NCBI RefSeq assembly: GCF_020532725.1 | Contig: NZ_JAJAVC010000003.1 | Location: 930,001 to 994,000, forward strand | From: Methylobacillus arboreus | Lineage (GTDB): Bacteria > Pseudomonadota > Gammaproteobacteria > Burkholderiales > Methylophilaceae | Direction: 5' to 3' | Length of the DNA: 64,000 nucleotides | In this document: positions 26,003-34,576 of the stretch, piece by piece | Numbering within the stretch: the stretch's first letter is position 1 | Layout: every line of letters starts with the position of its first letter | Translations under genes and position numbers: made by a program | Notes under the pieces: generated by a model | The model's database searches: none | Told to the model about the DNA's origin: nothing | The model's input: only the letters and a program-made list of their open reading frames with translations

Positions 26003-27418
26003 GTGTCTTTTGAAAGCTTAAATTTAAATCCTGCCATCATGCGTGCCTTAGCTGAGGCAGGTTATAACACTCCAACTCCTATCCAGGCTCAGGCGATTCC
26101 TGAAGTCCTGGCTGGCCATGACCTCATGGCCTCAGCCCAAACCGGCACCGGCAAGACCGCCGCTTTTACCCTGCCAGCACTTAACCTGCTTGCCACACCA
26201 CATCCAGCCAAGAGCCGTGGTCCACGTATCCTAGTGTTGACACCGACACGTGAACTGGCTGCCCAGGTCAACGAAGCTGCCCGTAAATACGGCAAGTTCC
26301 TGCGCGCTCGCACCGTCAGCATCGTCGGCGGCATGCCTTACCCGCTGCAAAACAAGCTGTTGTCACAGCCGCTGGATATCCTGGTAGCCACTCCAGGCCG
26401 CCTGCTGGACCATATGGAACGCGGCCGCATTGATATGTCCCGCCTGCAAATGCTGATTCTCGATGAAGCAGACCGCATGCTGGACATGGGCTTCATGCCG
26501 GATATCGAGCGCATTTCTGCCGCCTTGCCAAGCGAACGCCAGACATTGATGTTTTCTGCGACATTTGAAGGCCAGATCGCCAACATCGCTAAGACATTGC
26601 TGAAGAATCCAAAGAGCATCCAGATTGCAGCGCAGAAAGAAAAACACGCTAACATTGAACAGAAACTGCTGTTCGTTGATGACATGGCACACAAGAACAA
26701 GCTCCTGGAGCACCTGTTGATTGCGCCTGAAGTCAACCAGGCTATCGTATTCACCTCCACCAAGCGCCACGCCGACCTGCTGGCTGAAGACTTGTACGCC
26801 GCTGGTCACAAGTCTGCTGCCTTGCATGGCGACATGACCCAGGGCGCCCGTAACCGCACCCTGACCAAGCTGCGCCATGGTGACGTACGTGTGTTGGTCG
26901 CCACCGATGTGGCTGCCCGTGGCATCGACGTGCACGGCATCACGCACGTGATCAACTATGACCTGCCCAAGTTCGCCGAAGACTACGTGCACCGTATCGG
27001 CCGTACCGGCCGTGCCGGCAACACCGGTGTTGCCCTGTCGTTTGCTTCGCACATTGATCGCCATCAATTGCGCAAGATTGAGCAATACACAGGCCAGCGC
27101 CTGGAAATCTCGGTGATTGAAGGTCTGGAGCCTAAGCGTCCTGCCCCGCGCACTGACCGCAACGACAAGCCACGCAGTGGCCGCCCAGGCCAACGCCCTG
27201 GCGGCAATGGCGGCGGCTACAAGCCCCGCGGCCAAGGCTATGCCGGCAACCGCGACAACAATGGCTCACGCCCGGAAGGCCGTACCTTCGGTGACCGTGT
27301 AGCCAGCGGCCGCAGTGACAGCCCGCGTGGTGACGCTCCCCGCGGTGGCGACAAGTTCGGCGCGGCCAAACGCCATGACGGCGACCGCCCGGCACGCCGC
27401 CCGCGTAGTTTTGCTTAA
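26003..27418 (+). CDS. DEAD-box ATP-dependent RNA helicase (RhlE-like)
   Basis: About 471 residues. I start it at the GTG at 26003 (VSFESLNLNPAIM), which has a good ribosome site AAAGGGAA just upstream; the longer reading from 25943 has an unlikely N-terminus. Motifs: Q motif YNTPTPIQAQAIP, I AQTGTGKTAAF, Ia PTRELAAQV, II LDEADRMLDMG, III FSATF, IV-V VLVATDVAARGIDV, VI HRIGRTGRAG. From residue 385 there is a low-complexity tail rich in Arg, Gly and Asp (RPGQRPGGNGGGYKPRGQG), usual for cold-shock helicases and RNA-degradosome partners. It is immediately followed by a paralogue. Confidence 0.93.
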   Translation: MSFESLNLNPAIMRALAEAGYNTPTPIQAQAIPEVLAGHDLMASAQTGTGKTAAFTLPALNLLATPHPAKSRGPRILVLTPTRELAAQVNEAARKYGKFLRARTVSIVGGMPYPLQNKLLSQPLDILVATPGRLLDHMERGRIDMSRLQMLILDEADRMLDMGFMPDIERISAALPSERQTLMFSATFEGQIANIAKTLLKNPKSIQIAAQKEKHANIEQKLLFVDDMAHKNKLLEHLLIAPEVNQAIVFTSTKRHADLLAEDLYAAGHKSAALHGDMTQGARNRTLTKLRHGDVRVLVATDVAARGIDVHGITHVINYDLPKFAEDYVHRIGRTGRAGNTGVALSFASHIDRHQLRKIEQYTGQRLEISVIEGLEPKRPAPRTDRNDKPRSGRPGQRPGGNGGGYKPRGQGYAGNRDNNGSRPEGRTFGDRVASGRSDSPRGDAPRGGDKFGAAKRHDGDRPARRPRSFA

Positions 27419-27448
27419 TTAATCTTGTACAACACTACCGAAGAAAAC

Positions 27449-28816
27449 GTGAACACAGAGACGATCAGCTTTGCATCGCTCAATCTGGCGCCGGAACTGC
27501 TCAAGGCGCTGGATGAGTCGGGTTACACTACTCCCACGCCAATCCAGGCACAGGCCATTCCGGTGGTCCTGCAAGGCGGCGACCTGATGGCAGGTGCGCA
27601 GACGGGGACCGGCAAGACAGCCGCGTTTACCCTGCCCCTGCTACAACAGCTACTCCCGTTGGCCAGCTCCAGCGCATCGCCTGCCCGGCACCCGGTCAGG
27701 GCGCTGATCCTGACGCCGACGCGTGAATTGGCCATCCAGGTGGAAGAAAGTGTCAAAACCTACGCCAAGCATACGCCACTGCGTTCACTGGTGGTTTTCG
27801 GCGGTGTCGACATCAAGTCCCAGACTCCAACCCTCATGAAGGGGGTGGAGATACTGGTGGCAACACCAGGACGCCTGCTGGACCATGTGGAACAACGCAC
27901 GGTGCAACTGGGCCAGGTACAGATGCTGGTGCTGGACGAGGCCGACCGCATGCTGGACATGGGCTTCATGCCCGATCTCAAGCGCATCCTGGCACTATTG
28001 CCCAAGAAGCGGCAGAACCTGATGTTCTCAGCCACTTTTTCCAATGAAATCAAGAAACTTTCTGAAGAGTTTCTGACTAAGCCGACACTGATTGAAGTCG
28101 CACGCAGCAATGCCACTTCTGAAAACGTCACACAGAAAATCCTGCTGGTTAGCGCTGCCGACAAGCAAAATGCCTTGGCCGACCTGCTGCGCAAGCAGGC
28201 GACCCAAGCCATCATCTTTACCAAGACCAAACTCACGGCCGGCCGCCTGGCCCGCCATCTTGAACGCGAAGGCATTGCCGCCGGCGCCATTCATGGCGAT
28301 AAAAGCCAGCTTGAGCGCATACAGGCACTGGATGCCTTCAAGCAAAACAAGATTACCGCGCTGGTTGCCACGGATGTCGCAGCGCGCGGACTGGATATTG
28401 ACCAGCTACCCATGGTCATCAACTACGAATTGCCAAGTGCGGCAGAAGACTATGTGCACCGCATAGGACGTACCGGGCGGGCGGGCGCCTTGGGCATTGC
28501 TATCTCGCTGGTCGCGCCTGAGGAAGAGAAATTCCTCAAGGAAATCGAAAAGCTCATCAAGCGCGAACTGCCCAAGGAAGCAGCGGAAGCCCCAAGCCGA
28601 CCAAGCCGTGAATATGGCACACGCCGCCAAGAAGCTGCTGCTGCCCCTGCCGCGCCAAGGCTGCCGCGCCAGACATCCCGCAAAAAAGAAGACGAGTGGT
28701 TCTTCAAGCCCTACGAACCCTCCACGGAAGCCCCTGACCCCAAGCCAATGCGGTCACGAGACACACCCAAGAAGGAAATCGCCGCACTGCTTGGCGGCTT
28801 GGTACGCAAGCAATAA
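27449..28816 (+). CDS. DEAD-box ATP-dependent RNA helicase, second copy (RhlE-like)
   Basis: About 455 residues from a GTG at 27449 (VNTETISFASLNLAPELL); a TTG at 27425 would add eight residues. All helicase motifs are intact: YTTPTPIQAQAIP, AQTGTGKTAAF, LDEADRMLDMG, FSATF, TDVAARGLDI and HRIGRTGRAG. The C-terminal tail differs from the first copy, being shorter and Pro/Ala-rich, with KKEDEWFFKPYE near the end. It begins about 30 bp after the upstream paralogue and shares its promoter. The near-identical N-terminal halves point to an old tandem duplication with divergence of the tails, hence perhaps of RNA targets. Confidence 0.92.
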   Translation: MNTETISFASLNLAPELLKALDESGYTTPTPIQAQAIPVVLQGGDLMAGAQTGTGKTAAFTLPLLQQLLPLASSSASPARHPVRALILTPTRELAIQVEESVKTYAKHTPLRSLVVFGGVDIKSQTPTLMKGVEILVATPGRLLDHVEQRTVQLGQVQMLVLDEADRMLDMGFMPDLKRILALLPKKRQNLMFSATFSNEIKKLSEEFLTKPTLIEVARSNATSENVTQKILLVSAADKQNALADLLRKQATQAIIFTKTKLTAGRLARHLEREGIAAGAIHGDKSQLERIQALDAFKQNKITALVATDVAARGLDIDQLPMVINYELPSAAEDYVHRIGRTGRAGALGIAISLVAPEEEKFLKEIEKLIKRELPKEAAEAPSRPSREYGTRRQEAAAAPAAPRLPRQTSRKKEDEWFFKPYEPSTEAPDPKPMRSRDTPKKEIAALLGGLVRKQ

Positions 28817-28820
28817 TAGC

Positions 28821-28849
28821 AAAGGCGCCTTGAGCGCCTTTTTATTTTA
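28821..28849 (+). terminator. Intrinsic terminator of the helicase operon
   Basis: Arms AAAGGCGC (28821-28828) and GCGCCTTT (28834-28841) around 5 nt, followed by TTTATTTT, five bases after the stop codon. It separates the helicases from the convergent globin gene. Confidence 0.9.
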
Positions 28850-28862
28850 TGCTGAACCTCAT

Positions 28863-29282
28863 TCAAGCCGGATCTTCGCGATTGCGCATGAAATCCGCCA
28901 CGCCATACAGCGCAGCACCCATTTTCTCGATCACAGCCTCATCCACGCCGGTATCATGCATGGCCTTGACCATGCAATACATCCATTGGTCGCGGGCCGA
29001 TCCATCAATCGGAAACGAGATGTGCCGCATGCGCAAACGGGGATGGCCATAACGCTCTATATAAAGTTGCGGTCCGCCGGTCCAGCCGGTCAGGAACATA
29101 AAGAGCTTTTCGCGTGCCGAGGTCAGGTCTGGCGTATGCATGGCCCGTATGCCTGATGCACGCGGATCAGTATCCATAATGTCGTAAAACCGCTCGACCA
29201 ACGCACGTATCTGTTCCGTACCGCCCAAAAGCTCAAACAGCGTCGCTTTACTGCTCCCTGGTTCGCCAATCTTATCTAGCAT
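28863..29282 (-). CDS. Group II truncated haemoglobin
   Basis: 139 residues. A 2/2 globin: LFELLGGTEQIRALVERFYDIM is helix B/E with Phe-Tyr at the B9/B10 positions, YGHPRLRMRHISFPI carries the proximal His (F8), and ARDQWMYCMVKAM has the Trp at G8 that marks groups II and III. The spacing fits group II. Such proteins bind oxygen or NO and are often linked to stress or aromatic and C1 oxidation. It follows purT with 2 bp between and is convergent with the helicase operon. Physiological role here is unknown. Confidence 0.9.
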   Translation of the reverse strand: MLDKIGEPGSSKATLFELLGGTEQIRALVERFYDIMDTDPRASGIRAMHTPDLTSAREKLFMFLTGWTGGPQLYIERYGHPRLRMRHISFPIDGSARDQWMYCMVKAMHDTGVDEAVIEKMGAALYGVADFMRNREDPA

Positions 29283-29284
29283 GG

Positions 29285-30487
29285 CTATGCCCCATCGTGG
29301 GTCTTGACCAAACCAGCTGCCTTGCGTGCCCGTTCGCGTGCCTCATCCACATTGTCGCCTGTGGCAAGCGCAACCCCCATGCGGCGGCGCTCAAATGATT
29401 CCGGCTTGCCGAACAAACGGATATCCGACTCTGGCACGGCCAGCGCCTGCTCTATATTCCCGAACACCAGTTGCTCGCTATCCAGGCCACCATAAATCAC
29501 GGCACTGGCACCCGGACGGCTCAATGCGACATTGACGGGCAGGCCAAGAATGGCGCGCGCATGCAGGTCGAATTCGCTGAAGCGCTGGCTGCCCATGGTG
29601 ACCATGCCGGTATCGTGCGGTCGCGGGCTGACCTCGGAGAACCAGACCTGGTCGCCTTTCACGAACAGCTCCACGCCGAACAGGCCCAATCCGCCCAGGC
29701 TATTGGTGACAGAGTGTGCAACTTCCTGGGCGCGCTTCAACGCCAGCGGGCTCATGGCTTGCGGCTGCCAGCTCTCAATATAGTCACCCTTCTCCTGCAA
29801 ATGCCCGATCGGCTCACAGAAGCTGGTTTCCACCTCGCCCTGCGCGTTCAAGGCCCGCACGGTAAGAAGCGTGATCTCATAATCAAAATCAATCTGCCCT
29901 TCAACGATGACTTTGCCCTGGTTGACGCGGCCGGCAGTCGCAGCATGCTCCCAAGCTGAGGCAATCTGTTCGGGCGCGGTGATACGCGACTGTCCCTTGC
30001 CGGACGAAGACATTGTCGGTTTGATGAAGCATGGATAGCCGATGCCAGCCTCAATTGCACCTTGCAAGGCTTCGAGGCTGTCGGCAAAGGCATAAGGTGA
30101 AGTTGGCAGCTTGAGCTCTTCGGCCGCCAACCGGCGTATTCCCTCGCGGTTCATGGTGAGCTGCACCGCCTTGACCGTTGGAATCACGCGCGTATGCCCA
30201 GCGGCCTCGATTTCTGCCAGCAAACTGGTGTTCAAGGCCTCGATTTCAGGCACGATCAGGTGCGGGTTTTCCTGTTCGACCAATGCGCGCAAGGCTGCCG
30301 GGTCGGTCATGTCAATAGCATAGGCACGATGTGCCACCTGGTGCCCAGGCGCATTCGGGTAACGATCCACAGCAATCACCTCAACCCCCAGCCTCTGCAA
30401 GGCAATAATCACCTCCTTGCCAAGTTCACCGCTCCCAAGCAGCATCACGCGCGTGGCAACAGGACTTAAAGGGGTACCGATCTTCAT
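29285..30487 (-). CDS. purT: Formate-dependent phosphoribosylglycinamide formyltransferase
   Basis: Makes formyl-GAR from GAR, formate and ATP in purine synthesis, without needing formyl-tetrahydrofolate. 400 residues, ATP-grasp fold. N-terminal [19 protein letters not shown], then [21 protein letters not shown]-binding [17 protein letters not shown], and metal-binding [30 protein letters not shown] (quoted in part here as GVELFVKG and SPRPHDTG). I start at the ATG at 30487, the second Met of the frame. A formate-using enzyme is fitting for a methylotroph with a large formate flux, but PurT is widespread. An extended -10-like TGGTATCAT lies about 45 bp upstream. Confidence 0.95.
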   Translation of the reverse strand: MKIGTPLSPVATRVMLLGSGELGKEVIIALQRLGVEVIAVDRYPNAPGHQVAHRAYAIDMTDPAALRALVEQENPHLIVPEIEALNTSLLAEIEAAGHTRVIPTVKAVQLTMNREGIRRLAAEELKLPTSPYAFADSLEALQGAIEAGIGYPCFIKPTMSSSGKGQSRITAPEQIASAWEHAATAGRVNQGKVIVEGQIDFDYEITLLTVRALNAQGEVETSFCEPIGHLQEKGDYIESWQPQAMSPLALKRAQEVAHSVTNSLGGLGLFGVELFVKGDQVWFSEVSPRPHDTGMVTMGSQRFSEFDLHARAILGLPVNVALSRPGASAVIYGGLDSEQLVFGNIEQALAVPESDIRLFGKPESFERRRMGVALATGDNVDEARERARKAAGLVKTHDGA

Positions 30488-30578
30488 GAACACTCCGGGA
30501 TTGAATAGCGTGGAAATGCCGGGAATGATACCACGAGCGAGTTATTGCAGCTTAGGCGGACAATTAGGCTTGCGAATA

Positions 30579-31997
30579 TCAAACCTTGAGACCGTGTCGT
30601 TCCATACGGTAACGCATTGCCATGCGCGTAATGCCAAGTTGGCGGGCGGCTTCAGAGACATTGTTATTTGACTGGCGCAAGGCATTTTCTATCAGCACTT
30701 TCTCCGCGGATTCCAACGTCACGCCATGCTCAGGAATAGCCGTTACCTGCCCAGGCTGTATATCGCCAGGCAAAGCCAGGTCGTGCGGCATGATCTGGCT
30801 CTCGCGGCTAAGCAACACGGCACGGCTGATCTGATGCTTGAGCTCGCGTACGTTGCCAGGCCAGTGATAGTCGCGAATCATGTTGACGGCCTCCACGGAA
30901 AATGGCCGAGGTTGCAGCCTGTATCGCCGTTCGGTTTGTGCGGCAAAATGTTTGGCCAGCAGCAAAATGTCATCCCCACGCTCGCGTAGAGGCGGCATAT
31001 TCATGGTCAATACATTGAGACGGTAGAACAGGTCGGAACGGAAACGCCCCTCCAGTACCATCTGGTGCAGGTCCCGGTTGGTTGCCGCAACAAAACGTGC
31101 CAGCACCGGATGCTCTTTTGTTGAACCAAGCCGGCGCACCATGCGCCGTTCCAGTACGTTGAGCAGCTTGGCCTGCAGAGCCAAGGGCAACTCGCCGATC
31201 TCGTCCAGAAACAAGGTGCCATCCTCGGCAGCCTCGATAAGCCCGCAGCGCGAGCCCTGGGCGCTGGTGAAGGCCCCTTTTTCATGGCCGAACAATTCAC
31301 TCTCGATCAATTCTGCCGGCAAGGAGGCGCAATCCACATGCACAAAAGGCCGGTCGCTGTTCGCACATGACAAATGCAGCAAACGCGCCGCAACATCCTT
31401 GCCAGTACCGGTTTCTCCCTGAATCAGCACCGTGGGCGGAATGGCATTGGAAAAGGCCACGAGTTGTGCAAAACGCTCTATCTGCGCCTGCACGCTGCTC
31501 ACGGCCGGGCTGTCACCAAGCAGCTCCACACCCTCTGTGGCATGGACATTTCGCTGGCGCGAATAATCCAGATGATGTTTGAGTCGGGTTGCAGCCTGGG
31601 CCTTTTCTATGGTCAGCAACATCTCGTCGAGATCCACTGGCTTTTTCAGGTAATCCGTGGCGCCCAGCTTCATTGCATGCACGGCATCCGTGACCTCGCC
31701 ATAGGCAGTCATGGAAATGACCGAGATACCCCTGGCTACCAGGTCCGGCAGCAAGTCCAACCCATTGCCATCAGGCAGGCGCATATCCAGCAGCACCAGA
31801 TCAGGCAACATCTGCCTGACAAGCTCACGCCCGCTCTCCAGGGTTGCCGCATGTTCACAGTCATAGCCGGCCTGCTGTAAGCGCTTGGCTACAGCCCGCG
31901 CGAAAATGACTTCATCCTCCACCAGCAGGACACGCACCTTAGGCCCGGACTGCCCTGTCTTCAACTGATGATCCTGCTCAGGTACGTGCGCCTGCAT
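30579..31997 (-). CDS. Sigma-54-dependent response regulator (NtrC family)
   Basis: 472 residues in three parts. Receiver (about 20-135): VLLVEDE acidic pocket, phospho-Asp in LVLLDMRLPDGNG, Thr in SMTAYG and Lys in LKKPVD, all intact. AAA+ domain (about 165-400): Walker A GETGTGKDVAARL, Walker B GTLFLDEIGELP, and the sigma-54 contact loop reads GAFTSA (near residue 242) instead of the usual GAFTGA. C-terminal Fis-type helix-turn-helix SNNNVSEAARQLGITRMAMRYRM. No histidine kinase gene is nearby. It begins 24 bp after the TonB-receptor stop codon, so the receptor and regulator form one transcript, whose promoter appears to be of sigma-54 type. Confidence 0.88.
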   Translation of the reverse strand: MQAHVPEQDHQLKTGQSGPKVRVLLVEDEVIFARAVAKRLQQAGYDCEHAATLESGRELVRQMLPDLVLLDMRLPDGNGLDLLPDLVARGISVISMTAYGEVTDAVHAMKLGATDYLKKPVDLDEMLLTIEKAQAATRLKHHLDYSRQRNVHATEGVELLGDSPAVSSVQAQIERFAQLVAFSNAIPPTVLIQGETGTGKDVAARLLHLSCANSDRPFVHVDCASLPAELIESELFGHEKGAFTSAQGSRCGLIEAAEDGTLFLDEIGELPLALQAKLLNVLERRMVRRLGSTKEHPVLARFVAATNRDLHQMVLEGRFRSDLFYRLNVLTMNMPPLRERGDDILLLAKHFAAQTERRYRLQPRPFSVEAVNMIRDYHWPGNVRELKHQISRAVLLSRESQIMPHDLALPGDIQPGQVTAIPEHGVTLESAEKVLIENALRQSNNNVSEAARQLGITRMAMRYRMERHGLKV

Positions 31998-32021
31998 TGT
32001 GAGGTTACTCCTTAATACAAT

Positions 32022-34361
32022 TTAGTTGGAAGAAGCCACATGCTTTGGACCGCCGAACTCCCAGCGCACGCCAATCCAGCCCGCGCGTGGAGCGCCTGGA
32101 GCGCGTAAGCTCGCCCGGTGATCTTCGCCGCCATCATAAGTACCGTCAGCCAGGAAATAGGACTCCCCGATCATGCCGCCGCTACTATATTCACGATCAA
32201 AAATATTGATAGCCTTGGCAAACAATTGCCAGCCGTTACCGAAGTTGTAGCGAGTATCCAGATTGACGATGGTGTAACCGCCCAATTTTGCACCTTCCCC
32301 TTGATCCTTGTTGTTCTCATTGCCGTGGGCATACTGATCAGAGAACATTAGGATATTGGTACCTACGCTCCACTTTGGCGTAATGGCATATTCACCACGG
32401 AACTTCAGGCGATGGGCAGGAATGCCAGCCAAGCGGCTACCTTTGCTGACACTGATGCTATCGCCATCCGAAGAGGTATTCACCTCGTTAGCCAGGCTGA
32501 TATCGCTCTCGTAGGTTGCCTTGATGTAGCTATAGCCCAGCATCCAGTTGAAATCACCATTGTTGCCAATAAAACTGGTGTCGAGACCAACGCGACGAGT
32601 ACGACCTACGTTATCAAAATAACCCATGCCATTAGTAGCGTTAGCATAGATGAATTGGATATCGTCATAGTTTTGCGCGCGATATACGCTTGCAGTCCAG
32701 CGCAATGTCTCTGTCAGGCTTCCACGCAAACCAGCTTCGTAGGTCTTGGCAACCACTTGCTTCAAAGGCGGGTCTCCAGCCATGGCGTTAGGCAGCTTAC
32801 AAGGTACGTCTGGATTGGCGCAACCAAGCTCGATAGCAGTTGGCGCACGGCTACCTTCGTTATACGAACCATAGAACGTCCAATCCTTGGTCGGCGTGAA
32901 ATTCAGGCCGATAGCAGGATTGATACGATTGAAGCTATGGTCACCCGACAAAGACTCATCACCACTAGGAGTAATATGGTCAGTATTTTCAACACGGGTA
33001 TGGTTATACCGCGCGGACAAGGTAAGGTGCCAAAGATCTGTTAATGACAAGGTATCGGTTGCAAAGACACTATAAGTCTTGGTACGGCCAGTGAGCTTTA
33101 CCTGTTCGTCCTCTTCATTGAATATACCGATACCATCAATCCCACGGCTCGCATTCAAATTGCCAAATTCGGTATTTTGGCTAAAACGCGTCTTGCTTTG
33201 ATCATAGCCCACGCCAACAATGAACTGGTTCTTTCGTGAAAACCAATCCTGGTTGAAACTAAGCTGCGTAGTGAAGCCATAACTCACTTTGCGAGAGCGA
33301 CTACGATTGAGCGCACCTGCACATGCCTCTTCGGCATCGTCGGCGTCAGCAACAGTACTACAATCAGGTAGATAGTCATCATCATCCACATCATCATTAC
33401 CATCCCCGTTCAAAGTACGGGTCCTGGACTGGCGATAGTAGACGTTGCCGCTCAGCATCACTTCATCATTGAACCAGTGCGAACCGGTCAGATTGAGGAA
33501 AGACAGAGTGTTGCGTGTCTGGTCCGGGCGAGTGAGGATGGTGTCGCGGCCCAGCACGCGCATCATTTCCGATGGCACCAGTCCATTGCCGATCATGTCG
33601 TTGTCGGCACCAGTGTAGCTCAGGTCCAGCTTGGTGGTTTCATTCTGCCAACCCACCTTGGCGAACAACTGCCGCACATCGGTCGGGGAATAATCACGCC
33701 AGCCGTCCTCGCGGAATGAATTGGCTGTAATGAAGAAATCAACCGAGCCGTCCTGGGAAACGCCACCATACTCGACAGACCCCGTCTTGCGGCCCCATGA
33801 GCCAACGCTGGCTTCCAGGGCAGCTCCCTGGTTGTCGCGGCCACTCTTGGTCTGCAAAGACAGGGCCCCGCCCAGGGTATTCAAGCCGAACAGTGGATTG
33901 GATCCAGGGATCAAGGACATATTGGCAAGCGCATTGACCGGGATCAGGTCCCAGCTCACGACATCGCCAAACGGTTCATTGACGCGCACGCCATCCACGT
34001 ATACGGACAAGCCTTGCGGCGTACCCAGCAATGGAGAAGCGGAATAGCCACGGAAACTGATATCGGGCTGAAACGGGTTATTCTGTGTATCGTTGACGTT
34101 AACCGCAGGTATGTTGTTTTGCAGATAGTCTGCGATCGTGACACTGCGTTGCTTTTGCATTTGTGGGCCGCTAATGAGCTGGATGCCTGCAGGCACCTGC
34201 TCCAATGGCAAACCGAGTGAAGGCAACGGTGTCGTACCCACTACGTTGACCTTGTCTGTGGTAATAGGGCTTGCATCTGCCGCCTGCACCTGTATTGATA
34301 TACAGGCATTGGCAACCAGAACTGCAATAGCGCTAAACCTCAAGTTCTCTTTCTTTGACAT
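32022..34361 (-). CDS. TonB-dependent outer-membrane receptor
   Basis: 779 residues. A signal peptide (about 1-28, ending VQAADA) precedes the plug domain: VNVVGTTPLPSLG as a TonB-box-like start, then PDISFRGYSASPLLGTPQGL and LNTLGGALSLQTKSG. The rest is a 22-strand barrel ending WIGVRWEFGGPKHVASSN. Between two strands (about residues 317-345) is an exposed loop with ten or more aspartates and two cysteines (DGNDDVDDDDYLPDC). Substrate unknown; such acidic loops may catch cations or positively charged chelates. The ribosome site GGAAGGA lies 7 bp before the ATG. Regulation: candidate sigma-54 promoter 65-80 bp upstream with three palindromic activator sites, and the likely activator is encoded in the same operon. 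Confidence 0.9.
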   Translation of the reverse strand: MSKKENLRFSAIAVLVANACISIQVQAADASPITTDKVNVVGTTPLPSLGLPLEQVPAGIQLISGPQMQKQRSVTIADYLQNNIPAVNVNDTQNNPFQPDISFRGYSASPLLGTPQGLSVYVDGVRVNEPFGDVVSWDLIPVNALANMSLIPGSNPLFGLNTLGGALSLQTKSGRDNQGAALEASVGSWGRKTGSVEYGGVSQDGSVDFFITANSFREDGWRDYSPTDVRQLFAKVGWQNETTKLDLSYTGADNDMIGNGLVPSEMMRVLGRDTILTRPDQTRNTLSFLNLTGSHWFNDEVMLSGNVYYRQSRTRTLNGDGNDDVDDDDYLPDCSTVADADDAEEACAGALNRSRSRKVSYGFTTQLSFNQDWFSRKNQFIVGVGYDQSKTRFSQNTEFGNLNASRGIDGIGIFNEEDEQVKLTGRTKTYSVFATDTLSLTDLWHLTLSARYNHTRVENTDHITPSGDESLSGDHSFNRINPAIGLNFTPTKDWTFYGSYNEGSRAPTAIELGCANPDVPCKLPNAMAGDPPLKQVVAKTYEAGLRGSLTETLRWTASVYRAQNYDDIQFIYANATNGMGYFDNVGRTRRVGLDTSFIGNNGDFNWMLGYSYIKATYESDISLANEVNTSSDGDSISVSKGSRLAGIPAHRLKFRGEYAITPKWSVGTNILMFSDQYAHGNENNKDQGEGAKLGGYTIVNLDTRYNFGNGWQLFAKAINIFDREYSSGGMIGESYFLADGTYDGGEDHRASLRAPGAPRAGWIGVRWEFGGPKHVASSN

Positions 34362-34425
34362 ATAATCCTTCCATCATGGTTGTGATATACCGGCTTGGAT
34401 TTATTATCTCCGGCCTCTTCACATA

Positions 34426-34441
34426 TCAAGTTCCGTGCCGG
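34426..34441 (-). promoter_or_regulatory. Candidate sigma-54 (-24/-12) promoter for the TonB-receptor/regulator operon
   Basis: On the minus strand the sequence reads CCGGCACG, four bases, TTGA. The consensus is TGGCACG-N4-TTGCA, so the -24 element has GGCACG in full and the spacing is exact; the -12 element has GA in place of GC. Start point predicted near 34415, giving a leader of about 54 nt to the receptor ATG at 34361. Confidence 0.6.
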
Positions 34442-34512
34442 ATCTCACCAATGCGGCAAGTGATTGTATTTATGGATTTACGTCATCGAGAATATCAGCA
34501 CTGCATCCAGAT

Positions 34513-34570
34513 TGGTTCAATATAACCAATATTGGTGGCTATATACAGCCAGCTTGGTTCAATATAGCCA
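34513..34570. promoter_or_regulatory. Three 16-bp palindromes, candidate upstream activator sites
   Basis: Sites at 34513-34528, 34536-34551 and 34555-34570 each have the form TGGYT-N6-ARCCA (TGGTT/AACCA, TGGCT/AGCCA, TGGTT/AGCCA). Two share the core CAATAT. Their centres are 23 and 19 bp apart, roughly two helical turns, and lie about 105-150 bp before the predicted start point, the usual place for NtrC-type enhancers. The cluster lies just outside the end of ybbP at 34577. Confidence 0.65.
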
Positions 34571-34576
34571 TGGATT

